DNA of 64,000 nt. Source: Kallotenue papyrolyticum (GTDB taxonomy: Bacteria; Chloroflexota; Chloroflexia; Chloroflexales; Kallotenuaceae). The notes under the pieces are model-generated. The model did not search any database and had not been told where the DNA came from. It saw only the letters and a program-made list of their open reading frames with translations. The translations under genes were made by a program, and so were the position numbers. Positions within the stretch are counted from its first letter, which is position 1; the number at the start of each line of letters is the position of its first letter. This document shows positions 1-7,787 of the stretch, piece by piece. The DNA is taken from positions 62,001 through 126,000 of the forward strand of contig NZ_JAGA01000004.1 of assembly GCF_000526415.1 (NCBI RefSeq), in the 5' to 3' direction.

Positions 1-1
1 G

Positions 2-1423
2 CGGCGGCGCAAGCTGGGCGAGCAGTTGCCGGTCACCATCGATGACCGCTCGCGCTCGCTGTTGTTCGGTCTGCTGGTCGATCCGCTGGGCCTGTTTGGG
101 CGCCGCGCCGCCACCCAACCCGTGTTCCAGCCGGTAGCCACCGCTGCGACGATCAGCAACGCGGCGGCCTTCACCCTGCCATCGATGGGTGGATCGAGCG
201 CGCCGGCGCTCGCCTCGGCAAGTGCGCCGCCCGCGCCCGCCCGCGCCGAGCCGGCCACACCGGCCGGTGAGGTACTCGTTGCCAGCTATCCACGCCTGCT
301 GCGCTTGGGGCTCAACCTGCTCACGGCGTTGATTGTGCTCTTCGCTGCGTGGCGCTACCTGGTGGCCTGGGGCACCTTTCTAATCTTCACCTTCCCCAGC
401 CTGCAGGAGGCGCCCGTGTTCCGCGCGATCGAGGTCCAGCCCCTGGTATCGCACTGGGGCCTCTTGATCGGCGCGCATCTGGGCCTGCTGCTGCTGGCGG
501 CTGTGCTCACGATGGTGCACAGCCTGTTTCCGGATGTGGTGGTCGATCGGCAGGGGCTGACCTTCCGCGTGCTGGGACGCGACTACCGCCTGAGCTGGGA
601 GCAGATCAGCTTCGTCAAAGCCACAGATGTGCGCAACGATCGGCACGTGATCCTGGTGGAAGCTGCCGACGGCTGCCTGCCGTGGCCCTTTATCATCGGC
701 TCGTGGCTCTACGACGGCGGCCTAGGCCGCGGCGCACTGATCTGGCCGATGATCAGTTCGTTCGAGCCGGTAATGCAGCGCGTCGCGCTGGAGCTGACGC
801 GACGCCAGCAGCCGGATCAGCCGCCGCGGCTGCGCGATGACGCTCCGGGCTGGCTGCTGATGCTGGCAGCCCGTCCGGCCGAAGCGCTGGACCGCCTGGT
901 GCAGGGCTACGAAGCCGAGGTGGATGCGCCGCGCGAGCTCGATCTGCGTCAGATCCTGCAGGCCGGGCTGCGCATGCTGTGGGTGGCTGCCGGACCCGCA
1001 GCGGTACTGCTGATCTCCTGGATGATGTACAAGGGCATCGTGCTGTCGTTGCAGGTGCCGCTGGTGCTGCTGCTCCTGCTGCTCTGGGGCCTTGCCGAGT
1101 GGCCGCTGGCGGCCTTTCTGGCCAGCTCGCTGGACCAGATGATCGGTACCGGCACCAAAGGCCACCAGAGCCTGTATCTCTATCCGCTTGCGCAGCTCAC
1201 GCGCCTGCTGCCCTTCGGCGTCGCGATCGTGCTGCTGCTGATGGGCTTTCCCTCTCTATCGCTGCTGGCCTGGCTGGCGGGCATTGCCTGGTCAGGACTG
1301 CTCACAGCGGGACTGTGGGAGGCACTCTACGGCTGGCATGGCCTGCCGCTGCTGGGCGCCAGCCTGATCACCGTGTTCTATCAGATTCTGACGTTGATCG
1401 GCGTGCTGGTGCTGCGCGGCTGA
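2..1423 (+). CDS. Multi-pass membrane protein with cytoplasmic insert, 5' partial
   Basis: The reading frame is open to the left edge, so the true start is probably outside the window; the first in-window start is a TTG at 26. An N-terminal Ala/Pro-rich stretch (roughly residues 40-90 of the visible part) is followed by two hydrophobic segments. Next comes a soluble stretch of alternating polar and hydrophobic residues with a D-R-Q-G-L-T-F-R pattern that resembles a bacterial PH-like fold. Several more membrane segments fill the C-terminal third. I do not recognise the family and assign no function. It converges on the hydrogenase-like operon with only about 50 bases between the stop codons. 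Confidence 0.7.
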   Translation, partial: RRRKLGEQLPVTIDDRSRSLLFGLLVDPLGLFGRRAATQPVFQPVATAATISNAAAFTLPSMGGSSAPALASASAPPAPARAEPATPAGEVLVASYPRLLRLGLNLLTALIVLFAAWRYLVAWGTFLIFTFPSLQEAPVFRAIEVQPLVSHWGLLIGAHLGLLLLAAVLTMVHSLFPDVVVDRQGLTFRVLGRDYRLSWEQISFVKATDVRNDRHVILVEAADGCLPWPFIIGSWLYDGGLGRGALIWPMISSFEPVMQRVALELTRRQQPDQPPRLRDDAPGWLLMLAARPAEALDRLVQGYEAEVDAPRELDLRQILQAGLRMLWVAAGPAAVLLISWMMYKGIVLSLQVPLVLLLLLLWGLAEWPLAAFLASSLDQMIGTGTKGHQSLYLYPLAQLTRLLPFGVAIVLLLMGFPSLSLLAWLAGIAWSGLLTAGLWEALYGWHGLPLLGASLITVFYQILTLIGVLVLRG

Positions 1424-1429
1424 CGTACC

Positions 1430-1472
1430 GAGCGCCGGCGGGCGCACCGGGCGCGCCGACGCGCCGGCGCTC
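1430..1472. terminator. Bidirectional hairpin between convergent genes
   Basis: A perfect 11-bp inverted repeat (GAGCGCCGGCG at 1430-1440 and its complement at 1462-1472) with a 21-base loop lies between the two convergent stop codons. There is no strong T tract on either side, so efficient intrinsic termination is uncertain. Confidence 0.5.
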
Positions 1473-1474
1473 AG

Positions 1475-2305
1475 CTACCCTGCCAGCCAGAGACGCGCCG
1501 CCAGGGCCAGCAGCGCCAGCGGCAAGACCGTCAGCCAGCAGAAGCGCAAGGCCAGTGGCAGACTACGGCGCACCGTGCTGCTTTGGAGGCTACGGCCCAC
1601 CAGGACGATCGCAAAGGCCAGCCAGAGTTTGAGCACGAGCTGCTGCCACCAAATGAAGTGCGGCGCAGCAATGAACAGCGTCGCAACCAGCAGCGCCAGC
1701 AGCACGCCGCGCAGATCGCGCGCCAGGCGCGCCAGCGGCACATCTTCGGGCGCGAGGTAGGCATCGCTCTCGCCCAGGCCCAACCCACCCTCGCCACCGA
1801 ACGGCTGCCAGCCCGCCGCCGCCGGCAGGGCCAGCAGCGCCGCCAGCGCTCCCAGCAACAGCACGATCAGCTCCAGCGGCGTTGTGCCGTTCCAGCGGTA
1901 GCCCACCAGCAGCGCGATCCACAGCATCGCCCGCCCACTGACGCCGATCTGCGCCTCACGCACCGCTGCACGACTCATCGCCGGCAGCGAGGAGGCCAGC
2001 CCGGGCAGCAGCGCTGCCAGACAACTGGCCTCGGTCCAGGCCCAGACACGCCATAGATCCCAGGCGGGCAGCGCGCCGATGGGGCTCTGTGGCCAGGGGA
2101 GCAGGCTGATGGCGATCAGAGCAAAGATGATCGCCAGGGCATGTGGCAACGATCCCTGACCATGCAGCGCGCGCCAGGCCTGTCGCCAACCGCCGCGGCG
2201 CCGTTCGGCACCGCCGAACCCGGCCAGCAGCAGCGCCGCCACCAGCACGCACCACAATGCGCCAGGGTAGATCAGCAGTGGAAAGAGTGCCTCGAACATG
2301 TTCAT
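1475..2305 (-). CDS. NuoH/HycD/EchB-like membrane subunit
   Basis: A 276-residue, strongly hydrophobic protein and the last gene of the six-gene complex. It resembles the NuoH/HycD family, which anchors the hydrophilic arm of complex I and group 4 hydrogenases. Visible support: about eight hydrophobic segments, a central acidic loop (G-E-S-D-A-Y-L-A-P-E-D) in the position where this family has an acid-rich loop facing the quinone or iron-sulfur module, and its place directly after the NuoB-like gene. The ATG at 2305 overlaps the preceding stop (ATGA), which fixes the start and implies translational coupling; a longer in-frame extension upstream only re-reads the previous gene in another frame. 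Assignment rests on topology and context, with weak sequence similarity by eye. Confidence 0.72.
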   Translation of the reverse strand: MNMFEALFPLLIYPGALWCVLVAALLLAGFGGAERRRGGWRQAWRALHGQGSLPHALAIIFALIAISLLPWPQSPIGALPAWDLWRVWAWTEASCLAALLPGLASSLPAMSRAAVREAQIGVSGRAMLWIALLVGYRWNGTTPLELIVLLLGALAALLALPAAAGWQPFGGEGGLGLGESDAYLAPEDVPLARLARDLRGVLLALLVATLFIAAPHFIWWQQLVLKLWLAFAIVLVGRSLQSSTVRRSLPLALRFCWLTVLPLALLALAARLWLAG

Positions 2306-2679
2306 CGCGCCACCAAGCGTGGCTTGCGAGCAGCCTCGATCAGCGCATCGATCACGCGATCGACGGCAGGCGGGAAGCCATCCACCTTGCGGCGCGCCTC
2401 GATCTCCGGTAGCGCGGCGATGCCGCTCTTGCCCAACGGGTAGCCATCGATCGCGCAGCGTCCCACCACAACGATCGGTACCTGGCGTTGCACGAGCATG
2501 GTGATCGTCGTCACGAGCGCTGTGCGTATCGTCGGCGGAATCGCGCCGGTCAGCGCCACGACGTTGGCCTCCTGCGGCGTGGCCGCCCACGTCAGCTCTC
2601 CCGCGGTCTCGACCGCAGCCCAGACCTCGGCGGCACAGGCGCCACAATCACCGCCATTAAGATGGAAGACGCGAATCAT
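2302..2679 (-). CDS. NuoB/HycG-like small subunit with incomplete cluster ligands
   Basis: A 125-residue protein matching the small subunit that in complex I and group 4 [NiFe] hydrogenases holds the [4Fe-4S] cluster next to the active site. The family uses four cysteines: a CxxC pair, a Cys in a G-x-C-A motif, and a Cys in a GCPP motif. Here C12 and C15 (G-D-C-G-A-C) and C75 (V-G-R-C-A-I-D-G) are present, but the last motif reads G-F-P-P, with Phe102 in place of Cys. At 125 residues it is also short for the family. It begins 7 bases after the stop of the NuoN-like gene and overlaps the NuoH-like gene by 4 bases. Confidence 0.8.
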   Translation of the reverse strand: MIRVFHLNGGDCGACAAEVWAAVETAGELTWAATPQEANVVALTGAIPPTIRTALVTTITMLVQRQVPIVVVGRCAIDGYPLGKSGIAALPEIEARRKVDGFPPAVDRVIDALIEAARKPRLVAR

Positions 2680-2686
2680 GGGTAGT

Positions 2687-4120
2687 TCATTGGCGCAAAA
2701 AACTGAAGCTTCCGACCAGTTGTTCCACCAGCGCCAGCACGGGCAGCGGCCACAGTCCCAGCGCGATCACGCCCGCGCCGGCCAGCAACACCAGCGCGCG
2801 CAGCCACAGCGGCGCATAGCTCGGCTCGATCACCGTCAGTCGCGCCAGATCATCCGATAGCAGACCCCGCACCGAAGGCAGCTCCGGCGGACGCAACAGC
2901 AACAGGTGCAGCCAGCGACCGGCAACCAGGGCCATGGCCAGCAGGCTAGCGAGCACAGCACCGATCACCGGCCAGCCCTGCTCCTGCAGGGCAGCCAGCA
3001 ATGCCAGCCGTGCTGCAAAGCCACTCATGGGTGGCACGCCCAGCAACGCCAGCACGCCAACCAACAGCGCCAGCGCCGCGATCGGTCGTTCGCGCAACGC
3101 ACCCGCCTGCTCGCGGCGTCCGGGCACTGGTCGCTCCAGCAGCGCCAGCGCCGTCATGATCAACGCTAAGGCGAGCACATGATTCAACGCTCCCAGCACC
3201 GCGGCGCTCACGCCCACCAGTGTGCCGATGCCCAGGCCGATCACCAACAGGCCCAGATTGGCGACGCAGAGCAGGGCCAGCATGCGCCGCTGCGATCCGC
3301 TCAGCAGGGCCAATAGGCTGCCGCCCAAGGCCGACAGCGCTCCCAGGCCGATCAGCAGGCGCTGCCCGCTGGGATTGCCGACGACCAGTTGGGGCTGCGT
3401 TTGCAGCGCGACCAGCAACACCGGCAGCGCCAGCACGCTGAGCAATCCCAAGTGCAAAAAGATCGTCTGCGGTGGCGCCTCATCGGCCAGATCGGGCGCC
3501 CACAGGTGAAACGGCACCAGTCCCAGCCGCACGGCTGTGCCGATCAGCAACAGCCCAAAGACTAGCCGCATCAGCGCAGGACCGCTGGTGGCCAGTTGCT
3601 GTTCGTAGGCTGTCGCCAGCACGAAGCCGATCAACAGGAACAGACCGCCCAGGGCGACCAGCACCAGGTATTTGAGCGCCAGGGCCAGCGTTTGTGGGCG
3701 CAGCAGCATGCCGCTCCCCACCGGCTGATCGACCAGCTCCATGCCGCCGATCAGGCTGGCCAGTAGCAACAGCGTCGCCACGATCAGCGGCTCTTGCAGC
3801 AGCAACATGGCTGCAGCAATGCCCAGCAGCAACAGCAGCGTACTGATCCAGTATTCCCCTACCGGCAGCACTACGCTGCTGCAGGCAACGATCAGGCTGG
3901 CCAGGCACAGCACGACCAGCAGGAGCCGACTCAGGGCGCCATAGCCCACGCTGACGTCCAATACCCGCGCCGGCAGATCGGCGGGCAGGGTCAGCGCCAG
4001 CCAGAGCTGCACAGCAATGGCCGCCACGCCCATCCAACCCACCAGGCGCGCATCGCGGCGGGCCACAAACGTGCCGCCGGCCATGGCGATCGGGAACAGA
4101 ATCAAGGCAATGTACTGCAT
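2687..4120 (-). CDS. NuoN/HyfF-like antiporter-type subunit
   Basis: A 477-residue protein that is almost entirely membrane-embedded, with about 14 hydrophobic segments. It belongs to the Mrp-antiporter-like family that supplies the proton channels of complex I and Hyf/Mbh complexes (NuoL/M/N, HyfB/D/F). Visible family marks are a Glu in a G-G-M-E-L-V segment, an A-L-K-Y-L-V-L-V segment with its membrane Lys, and a P-F-H-L-W-A-P-D motif, the usual 'PFHxWxPD' of these subunits. The start at 4120 lies 34 bases after the HyfE-like stop. It is one of two antiporter-type subunits in this operon; which of N, M or F it best matches needs an alignment. Confidence 0.8.
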   Translation of the reverse strand: MQYIALILFPIAMAGGTFVARRDARLVGWMGVAAIAVQLWLALTLPADLPARVLDVSVGYGALSRLLLVVLCLASLIVACSSVVLPVGEYWISTLLLLLGIAAAMLLLQEPLIVATLLLLASLIGGMELVDQPVGSGMLLRPQTLALALKYLVLVALGGLFLLIGFVLATAYEQQLATSGPALMRLVFGLLLIGTAVRLGLVPFHLWAPDLADEAPPQTIFLHLGLLSVLALPVLLVALQTQPQLVVGNPSGQRLLIGLGALSALGGSLLALLSGSQRRMLALLCVANLGLLVIGLGIGTLVGVSAAVLGALNHVLALALIMTALALLERPVPGRREQAGALRERPIAALALLVGVLALLGVPPMSGFAARLALLAALQEQGWPVIGAVLASLLAMALVAGRWLHLLLLRPPELPSVRGLLSDDLARLTVIEPSYAPLWLRALVLLAGAGVIALGLWPLPVLALVEQLVGSFSFLRQ

Positions 4121-4154
4121 GCTCGCTCGGCCATGCTCTTCGACGACAGCACGC

Positions 4155-4856
4155 CTACTCCAGGGCTCGATCGAAGAGCGCGCTCAACTCCAGGGTGCGC
4201 AGCCGGCCATACATCAGGCCGCTCAGGTAGGCCACCATCAGGGCCAGCAACAGACTCAGCAGCGCCAACAGACCGATATGCAGCACCTGCAACCGCGCCG
4301 CAACGCCGAAATAGAGCAGCTTGGTGCTCATCAACAGCAACAGCAGTCCGATACCGAGCTGCAACGCATCGGGCGCGGTGATCAATACCAGCAGGCCGCA
4401 GAGCAGCGCGAAGATCCAGGCCACGTCCACCACCGGCTCGCGGGCGATAGGATAGACGCGACTCAACAGCAGCGTCGCCAGCGCGGCCAAAACCAGCGCG
4501 CCCATCGCAATCACGCGGCCATCCCAACGGCGACCAAAAATGGTGCGTCGGGTGTGCGCCTCGCGTGCGGCGCGGCGCAGCTCCATCTGCGCAAACTCAT
4601 CCAGGTGTTCCGATGGCAGCTCGCGCGTCAGCGTCAGACCGGTGATCACCAGGATCAGTGCCACACCGGCGGTAGTCACCAGGTCGATTGGCAGGATCGT
4701 CGCTGCCACACCGTCGGCGGCATAGCGGGCCATCAGCAGCATGCGGCTGAGATCGGCGCCGATCAAGGCCGCCAGCGCAACGCGCCAGTCGTTCGATACC
4801 ACAATGATGCTCGCGCTCAACCACAACGCGACCAGCGCGCCTACAGCCAGACTCAT
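4155..4856 (-). CDS. HyfE-like (NuoK-related) membrane subunit
   Basis: A 233-residue membrane protein with six to seven hydrophobic segments. Size and gene position match HyfE, the NuoK-related subunit found in hydrogenase-4 and energy-converting-hydrogenase-related complexes, which is about twice as long as NuoK itself. The start is the ATG at 4856, which overlaps the stop of the NuoL-like gene (ATGA); a much longer in-frame extension upstream is only a shadow of that gene. Between the third and fourth segments is a polar loop rich in Glu and Arg. Confidence is limited because HyfE proteins are poorly conserved in sequence. Confidence 0.65.
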   Translation of the reverse strand: MSLAVGALVALWLSASIIVVSNDWRVALAALIGADLSRMLLMARYAADGVAATILPIDLVTTAGVALILVITGLTLTRELPSEHLDEFAQMELRRAAREAHTRRTIFGRRWDGRVIAMGALVLAALATLLLSRVYPIAREPVVDVAWIFALLCGLLVLITAPDALQLGIGLLLLLMSTKLLYFGVAARLQVLHIGLLALLSLLLALMVAYLSGLMYGRLRTLELSALFDRALE

Positions 4857-6571
4857 GGGTATTGCACCGCCAACAACAAGACTGCGATCAGTCCGATCAC
4901 GACAATGACGAGATAATAGCGCCGCTCCAGCACCAGCAGCGGACGCGTCAGCCGCCGGCGCGCGCGCTCGCCCACCTGCCGCAACGGGCCCTCCACGTCC
5001 GTGGGCACGAGCAGCGGGCGCCAGATCTGGCGCAGCGCCGCAAAGGGCAGGGCCCACCCCGGCTCTTCGTCGATCGGCTCGCCCCCGCTGAAGGGCACGA
5101 CCGGACGTGGCCGGCGCAAGGCACGGTTCACCAGGCCAAAGACGATCAGCGTCAGTGTCGCTGTGATGGCCGTCGAACGCCAGACCGCGGCGCCCGGCAG
5201 CACCGCCTGCGGCACGGCGGGATCGCCTAGCAGCCACTGCCAGATCACATCGGGGATCAGCCCGGCCAGCAGCAGGCCGAGCATCAACAGCAGCGGCCAG
5301 CCACCGCCACGCTGCTCGCTCTGACGGATGGACGAACGAAACAGCGGTCGCCGGAAGAAGACCACCAGCGTCGGCAGGTAGCTCAACGCCAGCAAGGTCG
5401 AAAGCGCGAGCATGAGCGGCGGCAACCAGGGCTGCGCCAGCCCGGCCAGTACCACCACCACGCGCCGCAGCGCATAGCCCAACAAGGGCGGCAACCCGGC
5501 GCATGACAGCGCGGCCAGACCGTAGGCCAAACCGGCGCGCCGCAGCGGCTGTGGGAGCGGCGGCATGGTCCCAAATGCCTCATGGCGCGTCACGCGCTCC
5601 AACTGACCGATGGCCAGCGCCATGGCGCTGGTGGTCACCGCGGCATGGGCCAGCAGGCCAAGCGCCATCGGCCCGGCCTCCGGCCGGCCTGTGCCGAAGA
5701 CCACGGCGATCAGCGCCAGTTGCGCCGTAACCTGCCAGGCGAAGGCATCGGACAGGGTGCGAGCCGCCAGCGCATTGAGGGCGCCGAGCGCGAGGCCGCC
5801 CACGCCGGCCAGCACGACCAGCATCACCAGCCGCGGCGGCCAGTCCGCCGCGGTAGCGAGCGCCTGTTGCGTCAGCAGCGTCGCGCCGAGCAGCGGCAGT
5901 CCCAGGGCCGTTGCCGGCGCGCGCACCAGCAACGGCGCGGCACGCGTACTGCTCCAGCGCGGCCCTAGCAGCATCAACGGCAGCGCGCCCAGCAGCCACC
6001 AGCCCACCTGCGCCGTGCTACGCCCATCCGGCGTCAGCGCCGCCATCGTCCAGGCGCTGGCCGTCAACAACAACAGCGTCAGACCGCCAAAGCTATTCTG
6101 GCCAACATGCGCGGTCGCCGGCTGCTGCACGACGGTCATGCCCAGCCAGGCCAGGCCCAGCCCCAGGATCGAGCCCAGCCCAGGCGGACTGGCGATGACG
6201 ATCAGATCGCCGGCCAGCAACAGCAGCAATCCTACAAACGAGAGCGTGAGCGCCGTGGCGGCGCGGCCCAGCGTCCACATCAGCCCGCCGGCGACCGTCG
6301 CGCCACACACCAGCACCAGCGGCGCGAGCAGTGCGGTAGCGCCGTCGGCCGTCAGGCGCAGCAGCAGCGCCCGGCCATCGAGCACGCCCCAGACAACGGA
6401 CCACTCCAGCGGACCACGGATGAGCTGCGGGACCAGCCCGCCCAGCGCCAGCAGGATCGTCGCCAGCGCCAGGCCGCCGGCAGTCCAGGTGCGCACCCGC
6501 CGGTGCAACAACCACAGCACCAGGGCACCCGCCAGCAACACCCCGATCGGCAGTGGCGCTGCCATACTCAC
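4853..6571 (-). CDS. NuoL/HyfB-like antiporter-type subunit
   Basis: A 572-residue polytopic membrane protein of the NuoL/M/N (Mrp antiporter-like) family and the first of two such subunits in this operon. Visible marks are a run of about 14 hydrophobic segments, an H-A helix start near mid-protein and an A-G-L-P-P-L-L-G-Y motif corresponding to the family's 'GxPPxxGF'. The start is either a GTG at 6571, overlapping the large-subunit stop (GTGA), or an ATG at 6565. The C-terminal 60 residues form a soluble, basic stretch before a last hydrophobic segment, as in long NuoL/HyfB-type proteins. It probably forms part of an ion channel, if the complex still pumps. Confidence 0.78.
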   Translation of the reverse strand: MSMAAPLPIGVLLAGALVLWLLHRRVRTWTAGGLALATILLALGGLVPQLIRGPLEWSVVWGVLDGRALLLRLTADGATALLAPLVLVCGATVAGGLMWTLGRAATALTLSFVGLLLLLAGDLIVIASPPGLGSILGLGLAWLGMTVVQQPATAHVGQNSFGGLTLLLLTASAWTMAALTPDGRSTAQVGWWLLGALPLMLLGPRWSSTRAAPLLVRAPATALGLPLLGATLLTQQALATAADWPPRLVMLVVLAGVGGLALGALNALAARTLSDAFAWQVTAQLALIAVVFGTGRPEAGPMALGLLAHAAVTTSAMALAIGQLERVTRHEAFGTMPPLPQPLRRAGLAYGLAALSCAGLPPLLGYALRRVVVVLAGLAQPWLPPLMLALSTLLALSYLPTLVVFFRRPLFRSSIRQSEQRGGGWPLLLMLGLLLAGLIPDVIWQWLLGDPAVPQAVLPGAAVWRSTAITATLTLIVFGLVNRALRRPRPVVPFSGGEPIDEEPGWALPFAALRQIWRPLLVPTDVEGPLRQVGERARRRLTRPLLVLERRYYLVIVVIGLIAVLLLAVQYP

Positions 6572-7650
6572 GAGGCCACCTCGGCGCAGGTGGGACAGGC
6601 GGCCACCCCGGCGATGATGATCGCCGCGTCCTCGACAAGCTGTCCGGCCAGCAGCGCACGCCAGGTCAGCCGTTGGGGCGCGCCTGGGGTTTCGACGCGG
6701 ATCTCGGTCAGCCGCGTGCCATCGCTGCGCAGGGCATAGTGTAGCGGACCGCCCGGCGCTTCGACGCCGGCCGTGCTGGTGCCGGGCGGCAGCGCCGCTA
6801 CCGGCTCGCCCACGCAGGGACCGCCGGGCAGGCTGCGCAGCAGGCGCTGCACCAGCTGCAGGCTATCGTAGGCTTCCAGCAGCAGTACCATCAGACGGGC
6901 ATAGGCATCGCCGCTGGGCTGGATCACCTGCGCCGGCGGCGCGCCGGCATAGGCCGCATAGGGCGCTTCCAGGCGCAGATCGCGCGCAATGCCCGCAGCA
7001 CGGCCGAGTGGGCCGCTCACGCCCAGGCGTTCCGCAGCCTCCAGGGTGAGGCGCCCGATGCCCACCAGCCGCCGCACCAGATGGCGGCGACGTACGGTAC
7101 GGTCGATCAGCCGGTAGAGCGCCTCGGCGGGCTGCTCGACCAGCCGCAGGATCGCCGCGCGGTTGTCCTCGTCCAGATCGCTGGCGACGCCACCAGGACG
7201 GATGTACTCTGCGCCCAAGCGCCGTCCGCTCAAGCGCAGCGCCGCCGCCAGGATCCATTCGCGCAGCGCCACGATCTGGCGGCGCGCCTGGCCCAGCCCC
7301 AGCAGTTCGAAGACCAGCGCCGCCTGGTGCAGATGCGCCGTTGCGCGCTCTAGCTCGGCAGCGACCGAGCGCAACGAGGCAGCGCGCGGTGGCACGGGAA
7401 TGTTGCCCAGCGCTTCCAGCGCCATGGTCCAGGCCAGGGCATGGTGCTGGGCATGCGCTCCGCAAAAGCGGCTGACCAGGATCGCGCTGCGCAGCAGATC
7501 GGCGCGGCGCAGACGCTCGATCACGGCACGGTCGGTGTAGCCGCCGCGATAGTCAACATCGATGATCTTCTCGCCCTCAACGCGCAGCTCGAAGCGCTGG
7601 GGAACACGCAACGCGGGATGGAATGGCCCAAGCGGAAGTATGTAGCTCAA
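6568..7650 (-). CDS. NuoD/EchE-like large subunit with degenerate [NiFe] motifs
   Basis: A 360-residue protein resembling the large subunit of group 4 [NiFe] hydrogenases and NuoD; its length is close to EchE and it lacks the NuoC-type N-terminal domain of HycE. An active [NiFe] site needs two CxxC motifs. The N-terminal motif here reads R-F-C-G-A-H-A-Q-H-H (residues 61-70): Cys63 and the downstream His70 are kept, but the second Cys is His66. The C-terminal motif reads A-A-C-P-T-C-A-E (Cys352 and Cys355), keeping CxxC but losing the usual D-P before it, with only five residues after it. Three of four nickel ligands remain. NuoD of complex I normally has none, so this protein sits between the two classes. 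It is the first gene of the operon. Confidence 0.82.
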   Translation of the reverse strand: MSYILPLGPFHPALRVPQRFELRVEGEKIIDVDYRGGYTDRAVIERLRRADLLRSAILVSRFCGAHAQHHALAWTMALEALGNIPVPPRAASLRSVAAELERATAHLHQAALVFELLGLGQARRQIVALREWILAAALRLSGRRLGAEYIRPGGVASDLDEDNRAAILRLVEQPAEALYRLIDRTVRRRHLVRRLVGIGRLTLEAAERLGVSGPLGRAAGIARDLRLEAPYAAYAGAPPAQVIQPSGDAYARLMVLLLEAYDSLQLVQRLLRSLPGGPCVGEPVAALPPGTSTAGVEAPGGPLHYALRSDGTRLTEIRVETPGAPQRLTWRALLAGQLVEDAAIIIAGVAACPTCAEVAS

Positions 7651-7685
7651 AACCCTCTATCCTCATCCCCTGGGATCGGCGGGCG

Positions 7686-7694
7686 ATTATACCA
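7686..7694 (-). promoter_or_regulatory. Extended -10 promoter for the hydrogenase-like operon
   Basis: On the minus strand TGGTATAAT (extended -10 plus a perfect TATAAT) lies about 36 bases upstream of the large-subunit start. No convincing -35 hexamer is visible. Confidence 0.55.
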
Positions 7695-7723
7695 CGCTCG
7701 TCTGCCGCTGGCGAATAGGCTGC

Positions 7724-7752
7724 TTGTGCCAAAGCTCGGATGCTGCTACAAT
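7724..7752 (+). promoter_or_regulatory. Promoter for the lipid kinase gene
   Basis: TTGTGC at 7724-7729 and TACAAT at 7747-7752 are separated by 17 bases, and the -10 is extended by TGC. It lies 35 bases upstream of the ATG at 7788 and diverges from the hydrogenase-like operon promoter. Confidence 0.6.
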
Positions 7753-7787
7753 CTCGGCCACATTCCAGCGAGGTAGACGCACCCCGC

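Noticed and set aside
2687-6571. Loss of the H-A-x3-K lysine in the two antiporter-type subunits
   Set aside because: This position is not a Lys in every family branch (M-type subunits differ from L), so without an alignment I cannot claim loss of pumping residues.
1475-7650. Functional [NiFe] hydrogenase operon
   Set aside because: The large subunit lacks one nickel-ligand Cys, the small subunit lacks one cluster Cys, and no maturation genes are nearby. It is listed as a related complex instead.
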